A DNA stretch of 64,000 nt from Aspidapion aeneum. Its lineage: Eukaryota; Arthropoda; Insecta; Coleoptera; Brentidae. The notes under the pieces are model-generated. The model made no database searches and was not told the origin of the DNA. It saw nothing but the letters and a program-made list of their open reading frames with translations. Where the stretch lies: NCBI GenBank assembly GCA_963576565.1, contig OY755039.1, positions 134,457,369 through 134,521,368 of the forward strand, written 5' to 3'. The translations under genes and the position numbers were made by a program. Positions within the stretch are counted from its first letter, which is position 1. Every line of letters begins with the position of its first letter. Shown piece by piece: positions 1-11,267 of the stretch.

Positions 1-1
1 C

Positions 2-436
2 TGTTAGAAAAACGATAACTGCAGTGGACTGTATATATTTTATTAAATGAAAGCGCGAACAAACATAAATATATTGATACGAAATCACGAAATAATTAAG
101 GTCCATAGGTTAATTGCTGTTACCACACAACGGAAATCAGAAACAAAGTACTCACCAGTTTGCAGCCAATTTCTCCACGTTCCAGGGGCCCCTTTCTGGA
201 TCTAATGATGGCACCACGTAGCTGAAGGGCTGAAGTTTCTAGTTCTATGCTTCAGTACACCAAAATCGAGCACTTTCAAGTGTAGAAATTTGTAATAGTT
301 GGAGAAAGTATTTAACACGCCATTTTTCTCGAGGCAGTAGAAAGGATCTCTCTGATTCTTGGTGCGCATGTCAAATGCGCGAAAAATGTACTCTGTCCGT
401 CATCCAATTATGTGGTTTTAAAAATTAAAAACAACC
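2..436 (-). mobile_element. BEL/Pao LTR, inverted copy (solo or edge of an element)
   Basis: Read on the minus strand, this block matches the LTR at 15845-16284 almost base for base, with scattered substitutions. Its outer end reads TGTTAGAAAA on the plus strand, so the LTR ends in CTAACA on its own strand. Its other end falls at AAAAACAACC (expected AAAAACAACA, the complement of TGTTG). The window begins at its edge, so it cannot be told whether this is a solo LTR or the end of a longer element. The bases just beyond 436 do not resemble the purine tract that precedes the LTR at 15845. Confidence 0.85.
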
Positions 437-2254
437 GCGGAATTTAGCGGGAGCTAACACATATAGAGATTTGAATTTTTTGTTAGGAGGGAGTCAACAG
501 ACATAAATTGACGACAGGCCATGAAATAAGTTCGTGTTGGGTTTTATTAAGTTTTTGGCGGTAGCGTGTCGTGGATAAAAGGGCGGGGTGGGGGGGGGGG
601 CACCACTTGTTTTTGTGTTAAATTTAAAGGACGCCAGGGGCGCGGCGTCGCGTGCCTTAAGGGGCGGGCGGTCGCAGGCTGAAAAGGGGGCCCATAAAAC
701 CATAAAAAACTATGCGACCAAAAAAACAAAAAGTTTACTCTCTTTTTTATTAGATTCCCCCTCACTTTGCCGGTCCTGCTACTTAATAATTTTTGCGCGG
801 GTCCATGTAAAGATAATATATAAATTTAAGCACATTGTGATAGGTTAACTCAAAAAATATAATAATTATTATACGAGATCAAAATCACCACTAAACTGTT
901 TTGGAGGGAACCAAATAATCCAAAAATTTTAAAAATTACAAATTTAAATTTTGGTGAAAATTTCACTTTTACAATGTTTTACAGAAAAACTCAAAATATT
1001 TGTTGAGATTGCTATAGAGCAGTATATAGATACATCTACTGGCTGCATAAAACTGAAAACAAAATTGTCCTACAAATTTTCGTTTTTGAGATACTTGACA
1101 AAAAGTAGGTTACTATCAATCTTCACCTTTAGGGCGTCGCGACGATACCTATAATGCGACACCGAGCAAAGCACTGTTTTTTCCTAACTTCGTAGGAAGT
1201 CCTTAAACAACGTGCCAAGTTATATCAAAATCACCCAAAAATTGAATATTTCAAACCGAAAGGGTTTATAAAGGAGCATTGTTTTGTCTTTTTCCCTCGC
1301 ATTTATTTTAAAAAGAAAATAAAAGTAAGAGGAGAATACGATAATTTTGGTGATTCTGAAAGGAAAGGAAACGGAGTTGTCTATGGGCCAAACAAAGACA
1401 GTCGAAAACTTCTTTACCAAGGAAGTACGTTTTTTAAAATAAATTGTTTATCTGGACGGCCAAGTTTTTTGTTTATTTCCTAGTTTCATCCTAATATGTT
1501 AATGGGCATGCCACTGCGTAAGCAACATATCTACCCAAAACTTATAAGGAAAACAATCAATCCTAATTATTAATAAACCGGACAAGTTAGGGGAACTAGT
1601 TCCATTAGAAGGTCAGACCGCGGTCTTCCTGGATGCGTCTTACCCCATCACCCGAAAGGCTTCCTTATTCCGGGATAGTAGTTTTCGTGAGAGAGACTTG
1701 GGAATAATTTAAAGCCCGCTTGCTATAGCTTCGCAACTTGCTACTATAAGCCGTGTTATGAATAGGTAATTAGTGCTTAACGGATGTATCTATCTATTGG
1801 CTTCCTCTTGTCCACGCAACGTAATGGGGCCCTTCCAAATATAAAATCCTAGCTCTACGATAACCCGATTTAATACAGTAATTTTAAGCGATTTTTTAGC
1901 CGAACATAAAAGTTAATTGTTCCTTGGGTCTAAATAGTATTTCTCAGAAAATCTTTCAAAATCTACCGAGCGGGAACCCATTTAACCTCCCACAAAGCCC
2001 TCAAAGCGACAATTTATTTAGTTTTTTAAGCTTTTTTAAAAAATTTGGCTTCCCGGGAGAAAATATGTAAGATACTCTATTGTAAACAAATCTGGGGACA
2101 CGGCAGAAACTCAAATTTGGCACACTCGTAGACCTCGATAGAGGTACCAATTTCTCCAAGTTTCACCGACTCCATAAAGCAGTAAAGTCGTTACTGGATT
2201 TTGAAAAACGTCAAATTCGCCACACACTCACTCACTCTTGTATATGTTACCGGA
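437..2254. other. Intergenic, no gene recognised
   Basis: No coding sequence is convincing here. A GC-rich patch at about 575-690 includes a run of G near 590-600 and GGGGCGCGGCG-like text. It looks like a fragment of an unidentified repeat. The rest is A+T-rich and non-coding in appearance. Confidence 0.5.
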
Positions 2255-2261
2255 CAAACCC

Positions 2262-2400
2262 GATTTTAGGATAAACTAGTTTTTCCTAGGCTAAATCAGT
2301 TTATCCGAAGAGCCATAGGATGAACTAGTTTATCCTAGGTTAAACTGGCTATCCTAAAATAAATTAATTATGATTAGGAAAAACTGATTTGTCCTTGTCT
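2262..2400. repeat. Cluster of imperfect GGATAAACTAGTTTATCC palindromes
   Basis: Variants of the 18-bp palindrome GGATAAACTAGTTTATCC recur four to five times here in both orientations, mixed with TCCTAGG. The block may be the end of an old element or a cluster of binding sites. No function is claimed. Confidence 0.5.
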
Positions 2401-3304
2401 AAACTATTACGGACCGATTACAAAAGTAACGTTTTTACTACTAATTAAATTGTTTTAAATAAATAAAGCAATGCAAAACTTTTTCATAGCTTTTATTACA
2501 TCGGCATCAACGAGGTGTTTTAGTACATGTATTTTATTTACTTCTTTGTTTTATTGTATGAATGCATATACAGAGTATATCCAAGAATGGACAACACTAA
2601 TTTAGAAAAAAGTAAATACCATAAACAATAAGTTACCTTGAAAAAACACAGGGTGTTTCAATTTTTTTATTGCTGATATAAATCACGAGACACGAGAGAC
2701 AAGACGAGACGAAAGAAAGGCTCTCTCGGGCGATAGAAAAGTCCCATCGTCGAGGCGTTATACCCATTTTATCTCGCATAACGAGACACATGTCACTGGT
2801 CTGTCTGTATGTATGTAGGGTTGCCAACTCCCACTGGAGCCAATGGAGGACATTTTTATATGATCTCACAATTAAAAAAAAATTCTAGTGCACGTTCCTT
2901 AAAATAAAGCTCTATACGTATAAACATAATATAAAAATTACTAGGTAGGTACGTATATATATTGGTATGTATTTTTTAAATTAAAAAAACATCTTTTTCA
3001 AAACACATTTATTAAATAACAGGTACGAAACATCAACACAAACACCAAACAAATTTTCTTGGGAGGTGAAACTTAAAAAAGGAGATACAAATGGTTTATT
3101 CTGTAGTTTCAAAACAGAAACATATTGTGTGCTTGGTTTATAGATATAAAAATTAATCAGGAGCTTAAATATCATATTATTTTTTACAATAATGGGTAAA
3201 ATAACTACTTTTTAGTGCTCAAAATTAATGTTTTTGATCATGATGCCTAATTTTTTTTGCCTGCGGCGAGTACCTTTATGTCATTGTTTTGCTTCACCTT
3301 TGCA

Positions 3305-3322
3305 AATGACCACAAGCCGCCA
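3305..3322. mobile_element. Possible hAT-type terminus (CCGCCACTG)
   Basis: AAGCCGCCACTG resembles the inverted hAT ends found elsewhere in this window. The nearby TTTTTTGCCTGCGGCG (about 3247) also occurs inside the hAT MITE at 9461-9739. No partner end was found, so this is at most a truncated relative. Confidence 0.3.
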
Positions 3323-3464
3323 CTGAGACTCATTTTAAAGTAAAAATTAAAATAAAAATATTTTGCTGTTGAAACAGCCCAATCAAAATTAATAGTTATT
3401 TAAAAAACAAGTTTTAAAAATGAATTTATTTATATGGGCGAGACAGTTTGGTGGGCCGAGCCTT

Positions 3465-3773
3465 AAGGCCGCTTGACATGGTGCATGACAATAAAATTTG
3501 CAGGCAAATGTATGAAATTTTGCCCAGGTGCATGCACAGTACAAATCCAGCTGATTGTTGCAGGCAATCCATTTTTATTGGTCCGGTGCCATTTTTTTGC
3601 ATGCAAACTGTGCTTGCATGCAAACTGGGGAATTTTTACCTAGATTCTGGGGAATCCATGCATGGCCATGCACAATGTCAAACGAAAAGAAGATTTTTTG
3701 CAGGCAACAATTTGACCGACATTTTTTGCTTGCAAATATTTGCAGCGCGTCATGTACCATGTCAAGCGGCCTT
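3465..3773 (+). mobile_element. 309-bp MITE with AAGGCCGCTTGACATGG inverted repeats, copy 1
   Basis: It begins AAGGCCGCTTGACATGG and ends with the exact reverse complement. The interior is crowded with TGCATGCA, TGCAGGCA and CCATGCATGG motifs. Two further copies lie at 4407-4696 and 4698-5006 in the opposite orientation, and the three are very similar throughout. No coding capacity is credible: the open frames across it follow from low stop density. The superfamily is not identified, and the flanks give no clear target duplication. Confidence 0.85.
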
Positions 3774-4406
3774 TAGCGAGGTCCATAATTCGAGCCAGTT
3801 GTGAAAAAAAAATTTCATGCAATATACAGCGTGTGCAAAACTTTTGCACTTGCTCTGTGAAAAACGCCGTTTTCAGTGAAAAACTTCATTATCGGAGGTA
3901 GTTTTTTAATAAATTTTGAACACTGTTTTTGTAGAAAATAATATGAATTCTATTCTAATATGTACTTTTGTTTTATTTTTATGCAGGGGTTATGTATATA
4001 AAAATTAAAATACCTATTTTGCTATTTAGACAGTCAAAATAATAAACAAACATCAATATTTTTGTAAAAAAACACAATCTGTAAGTTTTTTTGAATTAAA
4101 AGATAAATGGCTTTTTAAAGTTGGATTGCTTAAAAATCTTAAAATGGTTAAAAAAAACTGAAAAAAATAATCAAATTCTATACCAAAACAACAACAAAGA
4201 TCATATGATGTGATGTTGCACATCTGTTTTCAGATAAAAATAAAGTTAAAAGTTGTCCAACTTTTTATTTTATAGAATCAACTATTATTTTTATCTATAT
4301 GTATAGTGTATAAACTCAGCATAAAATAATGCAGCATAAGCAGAAGTGCTAGATTTAAATAATATAAAAAAAAACGTAAATTGAGGCATTTGGGGCAATC
4401 ATCTTA

Positions 4407-4696
4407 AAGGCCGCTTGACATGGTAAATGACGCGCTGCAAATATTTGCAAGCAAATATTTCGGTCAAATTGTTGCCTGCAAAAAATTTTCTTTTCGTTTG
4501 ACATTGTGCATGGCCATGCATTGATTCCCCAGAATCTAGGTAAAAATTCCCCAGTTTGCATGCAAAAAATGGCACCGGACCGATAAAAATGGATTGCCTG
4601 CAACAATCAGCTGGATTTGTACGGCGCATGCACCTGGGCAAAATTTCATGCATTTGCCTGGAAATTTTATTGTCATGCACCATGTCAAGCGGCCTT
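4407..4696 (-). mobile_element. Same MITE family, copy 2 (first half of a dimer)
   Basis: The ends are AAGGCCGCTTGACATGG and its complement. It is inverted relative to copy 1 and about 20 bp shorter, because the second TGCATGCAA block in the middle is missing. It is followed, one base later, by copy 3. Confidence 0.85.
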
Positions 4697-4697
4697 A

Positions 4698-5006
4698 GAG
4701 GCCGTTTGACATGGTGCATGACGCGCTGCAAATATTTGCAAGCAAAAAATGTCGGTCAAATTGTTGCCTGCAAAAAATCTTCTTTTCGTTTGACATTGTG
4801 CATGGCCATGCATGGATTCCCCAGAATCTAGGTAAAAATTTCCCAGTTTGCATGCAAGTACAGTTTGCATGCAAAAAAATGGCACCGGACCGATAAAAAT
4901 GGATTGCCTGCAACAATCAGCTGGATTTGTACTGCGCATGCACCTGGGCAAAATTTCATACATTTGCCTGCAAATTTTATTGTCATGCACCATGTCAAGC
5001 GGCCTT
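4698..5006 (-). mobile_element. Same MITE family, copy 3 (second half of a dimer)
   Basis: It starts GAGGCCGTTTGACATGG (two changes from the consensus end) and finishes CCATGTCAAGCGGCCTT. It has the same orientation and nearly the same sequence as copy 2, from which a single A at 4697 separates it. Confidence 0.85.
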
Positions 5007-5132
5007 AAGTGACTGTTTACTTACCTTACTACTATACCCCAAGAGTAAAGAGAAAAAATATTAAATACTTAGTAAAACAAACCAAAACTTGGAGGCAAAC
5101 ATAGGGTACAAATTCTGCGATCTTCTATGCGC

Positions 5133-5225
5133 GATCGTCTGTGCCCTTTCTGTGCCGGACTGACCACAGAACACTTGACTGACCTTTGCTTTGCCGCGGG
5201 AGACGTGACGAAAACTTACGAATGA
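5133..5225 (+). pseudogene. Possible LINE C-terminal zinc-knuckle fragment
   Basis: A 30-codon open stretch, ending in TGA, contains a C-x2-C-x6-H-x4-C arrangement (CPFCAGLTTEHLTDLC). This resembles the zinc-binding tail found after the RNase H or RT region of several insect LINEs, such as the better-preserved one at 11268-11795. It is short, has no start and nothing recognisable around it, so it could be chance. The base composition (more GC than its flanks) favours a coding relic. Confidence 0.3.
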
Positions 5226-5504
5226 TGCCGCCGTTGCTTAGGGCTGTTTTTACAGATGTTCCTCAGGCTTGGTTTATTTATTTCTTAAATGTGTTATTTT
5301 ATATGGATGACAGAGAAAAAAAATGGGGAACAACTATGAATTCGAGTCATTTCTCATGTCTTTTTATCACGTTATTTTTAATTTAAGCACATAATTTTGA
5401 TAAAGGAGGACAAATGGCGTCCTCCACAGGGTCTGTGGAGGACAAAGGACATTTTGCCTCAAAGGAGGACTGTCCTCCTGGCTGGAGGACGGTTGGCAAC
5501 CCTA

Positions 5505-6134
5505 ATATGTATCTCTGTAATGACCAACGGGCATAGCTCGAAAACTTTTTGCCCGATTTTAATAATCTATGAGTATGGTACCTCAGTTAGGTATTGGCTC
5601 TAGATGCTCCCATTTAAAAATAACAAAATCCACGGACATAACCCAAAAAAATGGTGAAGAAAAATCGTGTGAGCTTCGGTAAATATAAATTGGCAGAGTA
5701 TTTAATTAGGAATCCAACTATGTATAAAACTAAATGACAGATCTACATAATGCATTGGCCCGTCGCTTTCAGTTACTTTGTATAACAATTCGACAGATAT
5801 ACCTACCAATTACAAGTAAAATACATTATTAAATGTAGGTGTATATTGGACCAACCCTAAAGACGAACTTCGGCCGATCCATAATAATCCTCTTTAGTAA
5901 TTACTTAACTTATTTGGATCCTTTTCGGGAAACACTGCTAGACTTATAGCTATAAAGGGAAACTTTCATCGAAGGCGTTGCACGGTGGAAAGGCTCTGTG
6001 TTACATATTGGACATTGGGTACAAAATTATAATCATTATCCTGTGATAAAAATTATAGTGCTGCATTTGTAAATAGTTGCTTTATTTTGTTTTAAGTTAG
6101 TTTTTTGAAAATTTTTGTCTGTAAAATTATTATA
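5505..6134. other. Intergenic, nothing recognised
   Basis: A+T-rich sequence with no credible reading frame or repeat boundary. Confidence 0.5.
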
Positions 6135-7398
6135 CAGGGTGAAAGTAAAGAGTTCCTAAATTGACAAAATTTAAGGAAAATTTATACTATATTATAAATT
6201 ATGTAACACAAAATTTTATAGACTTTTTAAAGTTTTTTTTAATACGGTATTAGGGTAAATGGTCCTTTATATTTGTTATATATTTTCATAGTGGTTATTA
6301 CATTATTGGTGAGTTGACACCTATCTAAAAAATACCATGTTTTTGTAAAATAATTTTTTGTATAAAAGCTCCTATGAAAAATTGCCCAGGAACGCCGGCA
6401 AAACTGCTTATAAATTTTAATAAAGGAAAATGTCTACTATCACACTCTAAAAAAATTGACTGCCCCTAGCTGCCACCTTTTAAGAAAATATCGATTTAAT
6501 TTGGCGTATACTTTAAAGATCAAGAATTTTGTGGGAAAATACTACGAATCAATACAAAAAATTCATAATAATTAAGTTGACATCAATTGTTTTTATTTTT
6601 TGTGTTTTAAATTCCGTTTAATGCATTTTACTTTAAGACGTTAAGGGTCAAACTTGCTAGATAGAAGAGGGGGGTAGGGTGTTAACATAATACGTAATGT
6701 AAAAATCTTAATATATTTATTGCGTATCTATAAACTCCATTCCCTAAATAAATATTAACAAAAAACCTACTAGGCCTCTTTGTGTGTTAAATTAGAATGT
6801 AAAATAATAGTTTAAAATTATCGATTTAGAAAATTTAACAAACTATTCAGTTTACAAAATTTTGAGTGAAAATAATTTTTTTTTTGTGATCATAAGAAAG
6901 CTATAGAATGGTTACTTCACGAATTAAATATTCCAGAAAAAGAACTTGCTTCATTTTCTGAAAAATTACGTTAGTTTTGTAACATACTATATTCTATATG
7001 AAATTCTGCTTCTAGAACAACGTCAAAATTTTTTCAATGAAATGCCTTATAATTAAAGTCAACCATTTTCCGTAAATAAAAGAAATGAAGAATATTCTGC
7101 ATGTTTGAAAGATCCACTGCCTTCTATTTCTCGATCATATTTAGGTTTATCTGACCATCAGAAAAGAAAGAAAACAGAGTACCTCACAGAATACCCGCAC
7201 GACCATATCAAATTTGTTGCAAAATAACCTAATATTAAAATTTGTCCACCATCTTGAATATTTATGAAATGTTAGTTGAAACATTAAATTTGTTAATTGT
7301 TGTGGCTTTTCAAAATGACTACAATTATAAAAATTGGGCAAAATTTTTTTAAGAAATGGGCAATTTTCAAAGACTCATTTTTGTTGCCCACCCTATAT
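6135..7398. mobile_element. Possible TA-flanked element with CAGGGTG-like ends, holding coding relics
   Basis: The left side reads TATACAGGGTGAAAG and the right side CACCCTATATAATA, a weak inverted pair of the kind seen at other TA-flanked MITEs here. Two short open stretches inside look protein-like but lie in different frames. One is at about 6885-6973. The other is at about 7105-7225 and carries the motif LGLSDHQKRKKTEYL, similar in style to conserved KRRKT-type segments in some repeat-encoded insect proteins. Boundaries and identity are uncertain. Confidence 0.25.
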
Positions 7399-8246
7399 AA
7401 TAAATTATTAATTTATAAAAAAATATTTTTTTCTAATAAAATCTAAAGCTCCTCCTTTCCAATCCAATTTAATACGAAAAAATTAGGTGATATTTAAGTA
7501 AAGTTATGGGCATTTTAAAAAAATATGTTTTTGTAAAACACACTATAATTTTGGGCGGCCCTATATATGGTTTAAGTTATGCAAAGCAACTATTTTTTTT
7601 TAAATATAAGGCGTCACTCTTTATACAATATTATGGTGTATAAAAGTCATTTCTTAGTATTCCAGATTCAAAGTAACAAGTAAAAAACCTCATGTCCAAC
7701 CGTTCCCATAAGCCCGTTCCACTGTGCGTTGTCTTGAATACTGCCTCTGAAATTAGGTCAGTCAAAAAACGAAGAACTATGGTTTCAAGTACAAAAAATA
7801 GACTAAAATATTTGCTCTATGCACCAAACCTAAGCCAACCTATTTATATTTGTTTACAATTATGCTTTAATACTTTGCAATACCTAGTGGAGAATCAAGA
7901 GGAAACAATCGGGGGGAATATTCGATGGAGTTTGTTTGCCACCCGTACAGGCCGATTATTTTAAAAGGGAATGGAATAGATAGAATAGAACCACTATCAA
8001 GGTACTAAGATGTGCTCTTTCTAATGATGTTAGTTTCGAGGTCCTAACCTTACAGGAACTGTCAAAATTCCGCTCGAAGTTGATTTTTTTAAATGGAATA
8101 TACTATTTCAATTGCAAAAAAATTAAAAACTTTTATTCGAAGATTTTTTCCGAAAAATGCTTGCTTATAACCAAGAGGCAAAACGGAAAGTACCCATTTG
8201 TAAAATAATTAGTTAGATTTTATTGGGTATAGGGATAGGCAGAAAA
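7399..8246. other. Intergenic, nothing recognised
   Basis: A 90-codon plus-strand frame occupies 7692-7964, but its translation matches no family known to me and its composition is not distinctive. I do not call it a gene. Confidence 0.4.
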
Positions 8247-8632
8247 AACTATATTTCATTGGCAACGTTTCGATTTGTATTAAATCTTTTTCAAGCTCTA
8301 CGGAGAACAGATAAAATTATTGTAGTTTTTTATTATAACAAGGGATAAAAAAACATAAATATAATTATTTCTTAAAATTAAAAGCATTATTATAATGCGA
8401 TCAGATTTGGTTGGTAGTGATGTTTTCTCCGATGGCTTGAGACTGGCTTTCTGAGTAGGTAACCTTACACTGTTTTATCTTACTAAGAAATAATTATATT
8501 TATGTTTTTTTTTCTCCCTTTTTATATTAAAAAACCACAATAATTTTATCTGTTCTCCGTAGAGCTTGTTCTCCCTAGAGCTTCAAAAAGATTTAATACA
8601 AATCGAAACGTTGCCAATGAAATTTAATCCAC
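8247..8632. mobile_element. Inverted pair of Penelope-like terminal repeats
   Basis: An arm at 8247-8375 is repeated in inverse order at 8478-8632, with about 100 bp between them. Each arm contains, on its sense strand, a stem-like GATTT/AAATC pair followed by GAAACGTTGCC, then the conserved segment reading TTTTATCTGTTCTCCGTAG. The design (paired stem, then GAAAC plus a palindrome, AACGTT) matches the better motifs at 27.4, 43.7 and 47.65 kb. The assignment to Penelope-like elements is inference. Confidence 0.5.
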
Positions 8633-9460
8633 CTGACGTATTTTGAGATGATTGAACCTGCTTGTCGTTTTTTACAGGGAAAAGTGCTGTTTTGTTATGG
8701 ACAATATTGTCTAACTACGAAATTGAAATTTTTTGAGTTTCCTGCGCGAATATTGAAAAAATAAATCTTAAAAACGTTTAAAAACAAGTTTAAAAGTAAC
8801 TATTTAAGTTCAACCATGTTGGGAAATCGTTTTTTGTGCAAAAGAAAAAAAAATCAATGAGAAAACAACATTTTATGGGTAAGTCGTCTTGACGGATAGT
8901 TTTTAGTAAAAAACGAGAAAGTTCAGTAGCGTCACGATAGATAGTTTTTTCTGCAACCGTTCGATTTTACCCTCAAGAAAGTTATAAGTCCTGTAATATG
9001 ATGCGCCGGGCCAACTCTGCACCGCCAACTAGGCGCCGACCTAAAATATTTTTATCCGATAAAATGTGCAGATGAAATAATTATTTGAGTGCCTAATATG
9101 TGCTCCTATTTAGCAAGTATGCGTTGTTTGACTAAATTACCCCTCCGAAGATCAGGGTCTGGATACGCCACTGTTGGAGCGTCATGCAGTCTGACGTATA
9201 TTAGCTAAGTCCTATATACAAAACCATTTTCTTTAATTGAACAAGTAATCCATATCTCTAAATGGAGCTGTATGTAGAATTTTTTTTTACGTCAGCTTGT
9301 TTTCTTACCTTATTTTGTGGTGCTTTATTAAGGTCACTGCATGTCTTTGTTGTTCTTTAAGTAGGCCATCTTTTCCACACCACTGGAGTATCCCTATTCC
9401 GACTCAAATATGTATTCACTTTCATTCTTAATATTTGACCAAGTGAATTGAATGTACCTG
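8633..9460. other. Intergenic with a short relic of the GCCAACT foldback family
   Basis: About 9001-9085 reads GCGCCGGGCCAACTC, GCACCGCCAACTAGGCGCC and then ATAAAATGTGCAGATGAAA. This closely matches the left end of the 22658-24355 foldback. It is a one-sided fragment. Nothing else is recognised. Confidence 0.6.
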
Positions 9461-9739
9461 CAGTGGCGGATCCAGGGGGGGGGGCACTAGGGGCACTTCC
9501 CCCCCCCCCGAGAATTTTTTGAATATACAAAAAATGAGTAAAAAGTAATGTTTTTGCTAATAAAAATTCAAAATTTTTTGCCTGCGGCGCATGAAAGTGT
9601 CTATTGTTATTATCATCGAAATTACAACCACTGACTAATTCAAATAAATGCTACTTAAGAAAATATATACCGTTTTTTACCAACAGAAAATGTCACATAA
9701 AGTGCCCCCCCCCGAGAAGCACCTCTGGATCCGCCCTTG
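9461..9739. mobile_element. hAT-type MITE with exact 8-bp target duplication
   Basis: The element starts CAGTGGCGGATCCAG and ends CTGGATCCGCCCTTG. It is flanked on both sides by TGTACCTG (9453-9460 and 9740-9747). An 8-bp duplication with CA...TG ends is diagnostic of hAT transposition. Each end carries a C or G homopolymer next to the inverted repeat. At 279 bp it has no coding capacity and must have been moved by a transposase encoded elsewhere. Confidence 0.9.
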
Positions 9740-9747
9740 TGTACCTG

Positions 9748-11254
9748 ATAGTTTCCTAGTCATCAGTGAGATTGTTACTATATGTTTTAGGCTTAAGTAT
9801 TTTTAACTTGTCTACTATTTGTTAAGTATTTTAATATCCTTTTTTTAACTTTATGTCAAATTTTAACCTGAGGATAAATAACTGTAATTTGGCTCTAGGT
9901 ACACTCTAAACACACTTTTTAGCCCATAGCATTCTATGATCGTCTTTTCGCTGGAGGGCCGGGTTCTGTTTGCCTTCGGACTTGAATCTGGTTTTCTCGC
10001 GAAAATATGACTTAATACCACATACACATAACTGGTATGCTCACTAAAAAAGGGCTTTGATTTTAAAATAAACAACAACATGACCTTATAAATGAATAAA
10101 AAAATCTAAAAAGCCAAAAAATTTCTACCACCTAAGAAACATTTTAGAATTATTTTTAATTAGTTGTTGTGACTGTGAATTTTACTGATAGAATGCTATG
10201 GCACCTACTCACCAGACATCTTACTGGATGAACCATCAAATCTGATTAAGTGAGGTGCCTTAGATGGAATTATGTTTTTTGCCTATAAAGGTTCATTTAT
10301 ATAATAGTTATTTTACTCTCTTTATTTTTATACATTTTCAAATTTCAAAATTGTAAACAAAGCTTGTTGTTCGTAGGGTTAAAAAAAGACCAAATAAAGT
10401 TCGAGACGTCGCCATAAGGTAAATTGGTTCTCATTCCATTCCCTATACCCAAGAAAATCTAACAAATTTGTTATTTTTGTTTTTACAAAAAGCAAATATT
10501 TTAACCAGCATAACACAAAACGTCTCATGTTTTTCCGTATTTTCGGGTTTTCTGTAATTCGTTGAAATATAATTGCTGACCGGTGCACAAGCGGCCTGCG
10601 AGCGGTACAAACGCGGTTCGTTCGCAGCGCACTTTGGTGGATACGCACTTTATTACACCGACTTGTATCGAAACGCAGTGCAGCGAAACTAAAAATGGCC
10701 GGTTCTGCAAGTGGGACTAAGACAGCGCCCTCTATAGTTTTATCATTGTTAAATTTTTTAATGTAAAAAACAAAACATTTATTATCTTTATATTTCTTAA
10801 ATTCAACCTTAAAAATGAGATCTAGGAAAAACATTATAAAAATAAATATACATTGATAAATTTTGATTTTGATTCAAACATTTGTGTTTGGGAAAAAAAA
10901 TTTACATGTATTTTGCGTTTTTTACAATTTTCTGCTTCGTGGGGATTGTACGAATGGGCTGGGAATGTATTAAATCCGTCATGGATCCATTTTTTAAAGT
11001 TATTTTTCCGAAAAGGTGGTGGGTCCCTTTGTGTAGCCTCTATTACCAATCACAAATGGTTTCTATTCAATGAATACATTCAGTTTTTATTACTATTAAT
11101 TGCTTGGCCGCTACTGGAATTGAAATGTATTGTTGGAATCTGGTGTTAATTTCGTTCGATATAATGACCGTAAAAATTAATTTTTTTAAAGCTTTCTTGT
11201 TGCTTTGCCTCATGCGAAGTTTAGGTCTGGCCAATTAAATAACAAAGGGTAACT
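9748..11254. other. Intergenic, no gene recognised
   Basis: A patch at about 10560-10735 is clearly richer in GC and CpG than its surroundings (CGGCCTGCGAGCGG, CGCAGTGCAGCG). It leaves long overlapping open frames on the minus strand, but none resembles a known protein. It is probably a fragment of an unidentified repeat. Confidence 0.45.
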
Positions 11255-11267
11255 TTGTCACGATGCG

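Larger units (their letters stand above)
2816..5504. mobile_element. Non-autonomous DNA element with TAGGGTTGCCAAC inverted ends
   Basis: The left end reads TAGGGTTGCCAAC at 2816-2828 and its reverse complement closes the element at 5492-5504. TATGTAT lies one base outside each end (2808-2814 and 5506-5512), a possible 7-8 bp target duplication that would suit a hAT-like element. The sequence there is low-complexity, so this is weak. The right end carries repeated GGAGGAC/GTCCTCC motifs, which could be subterminal binding sites. No transposase is visible. Three copies of a 309-bp MITE sit inside. Confidence 0.5.

Noticed and set aside
3426..4993. Several open frames of 61-118 codons on both strands
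   Set aside because: They lie within the three MITE copies and mirror each other on opposite strands; TGCA-rich text simply contains few stops.
2816..5504. Autonomous hAT transposon
   Set aside because: No transposase motif could be read between the ends; only MITEs and a short zinc-knuckle-like relic.
10379..10834. 151-codon minus-strand frame
   Set aside because: It joins A+T-rich low-complexity ends through a GC-rich patch; no domain, start context or splice signals were visible.
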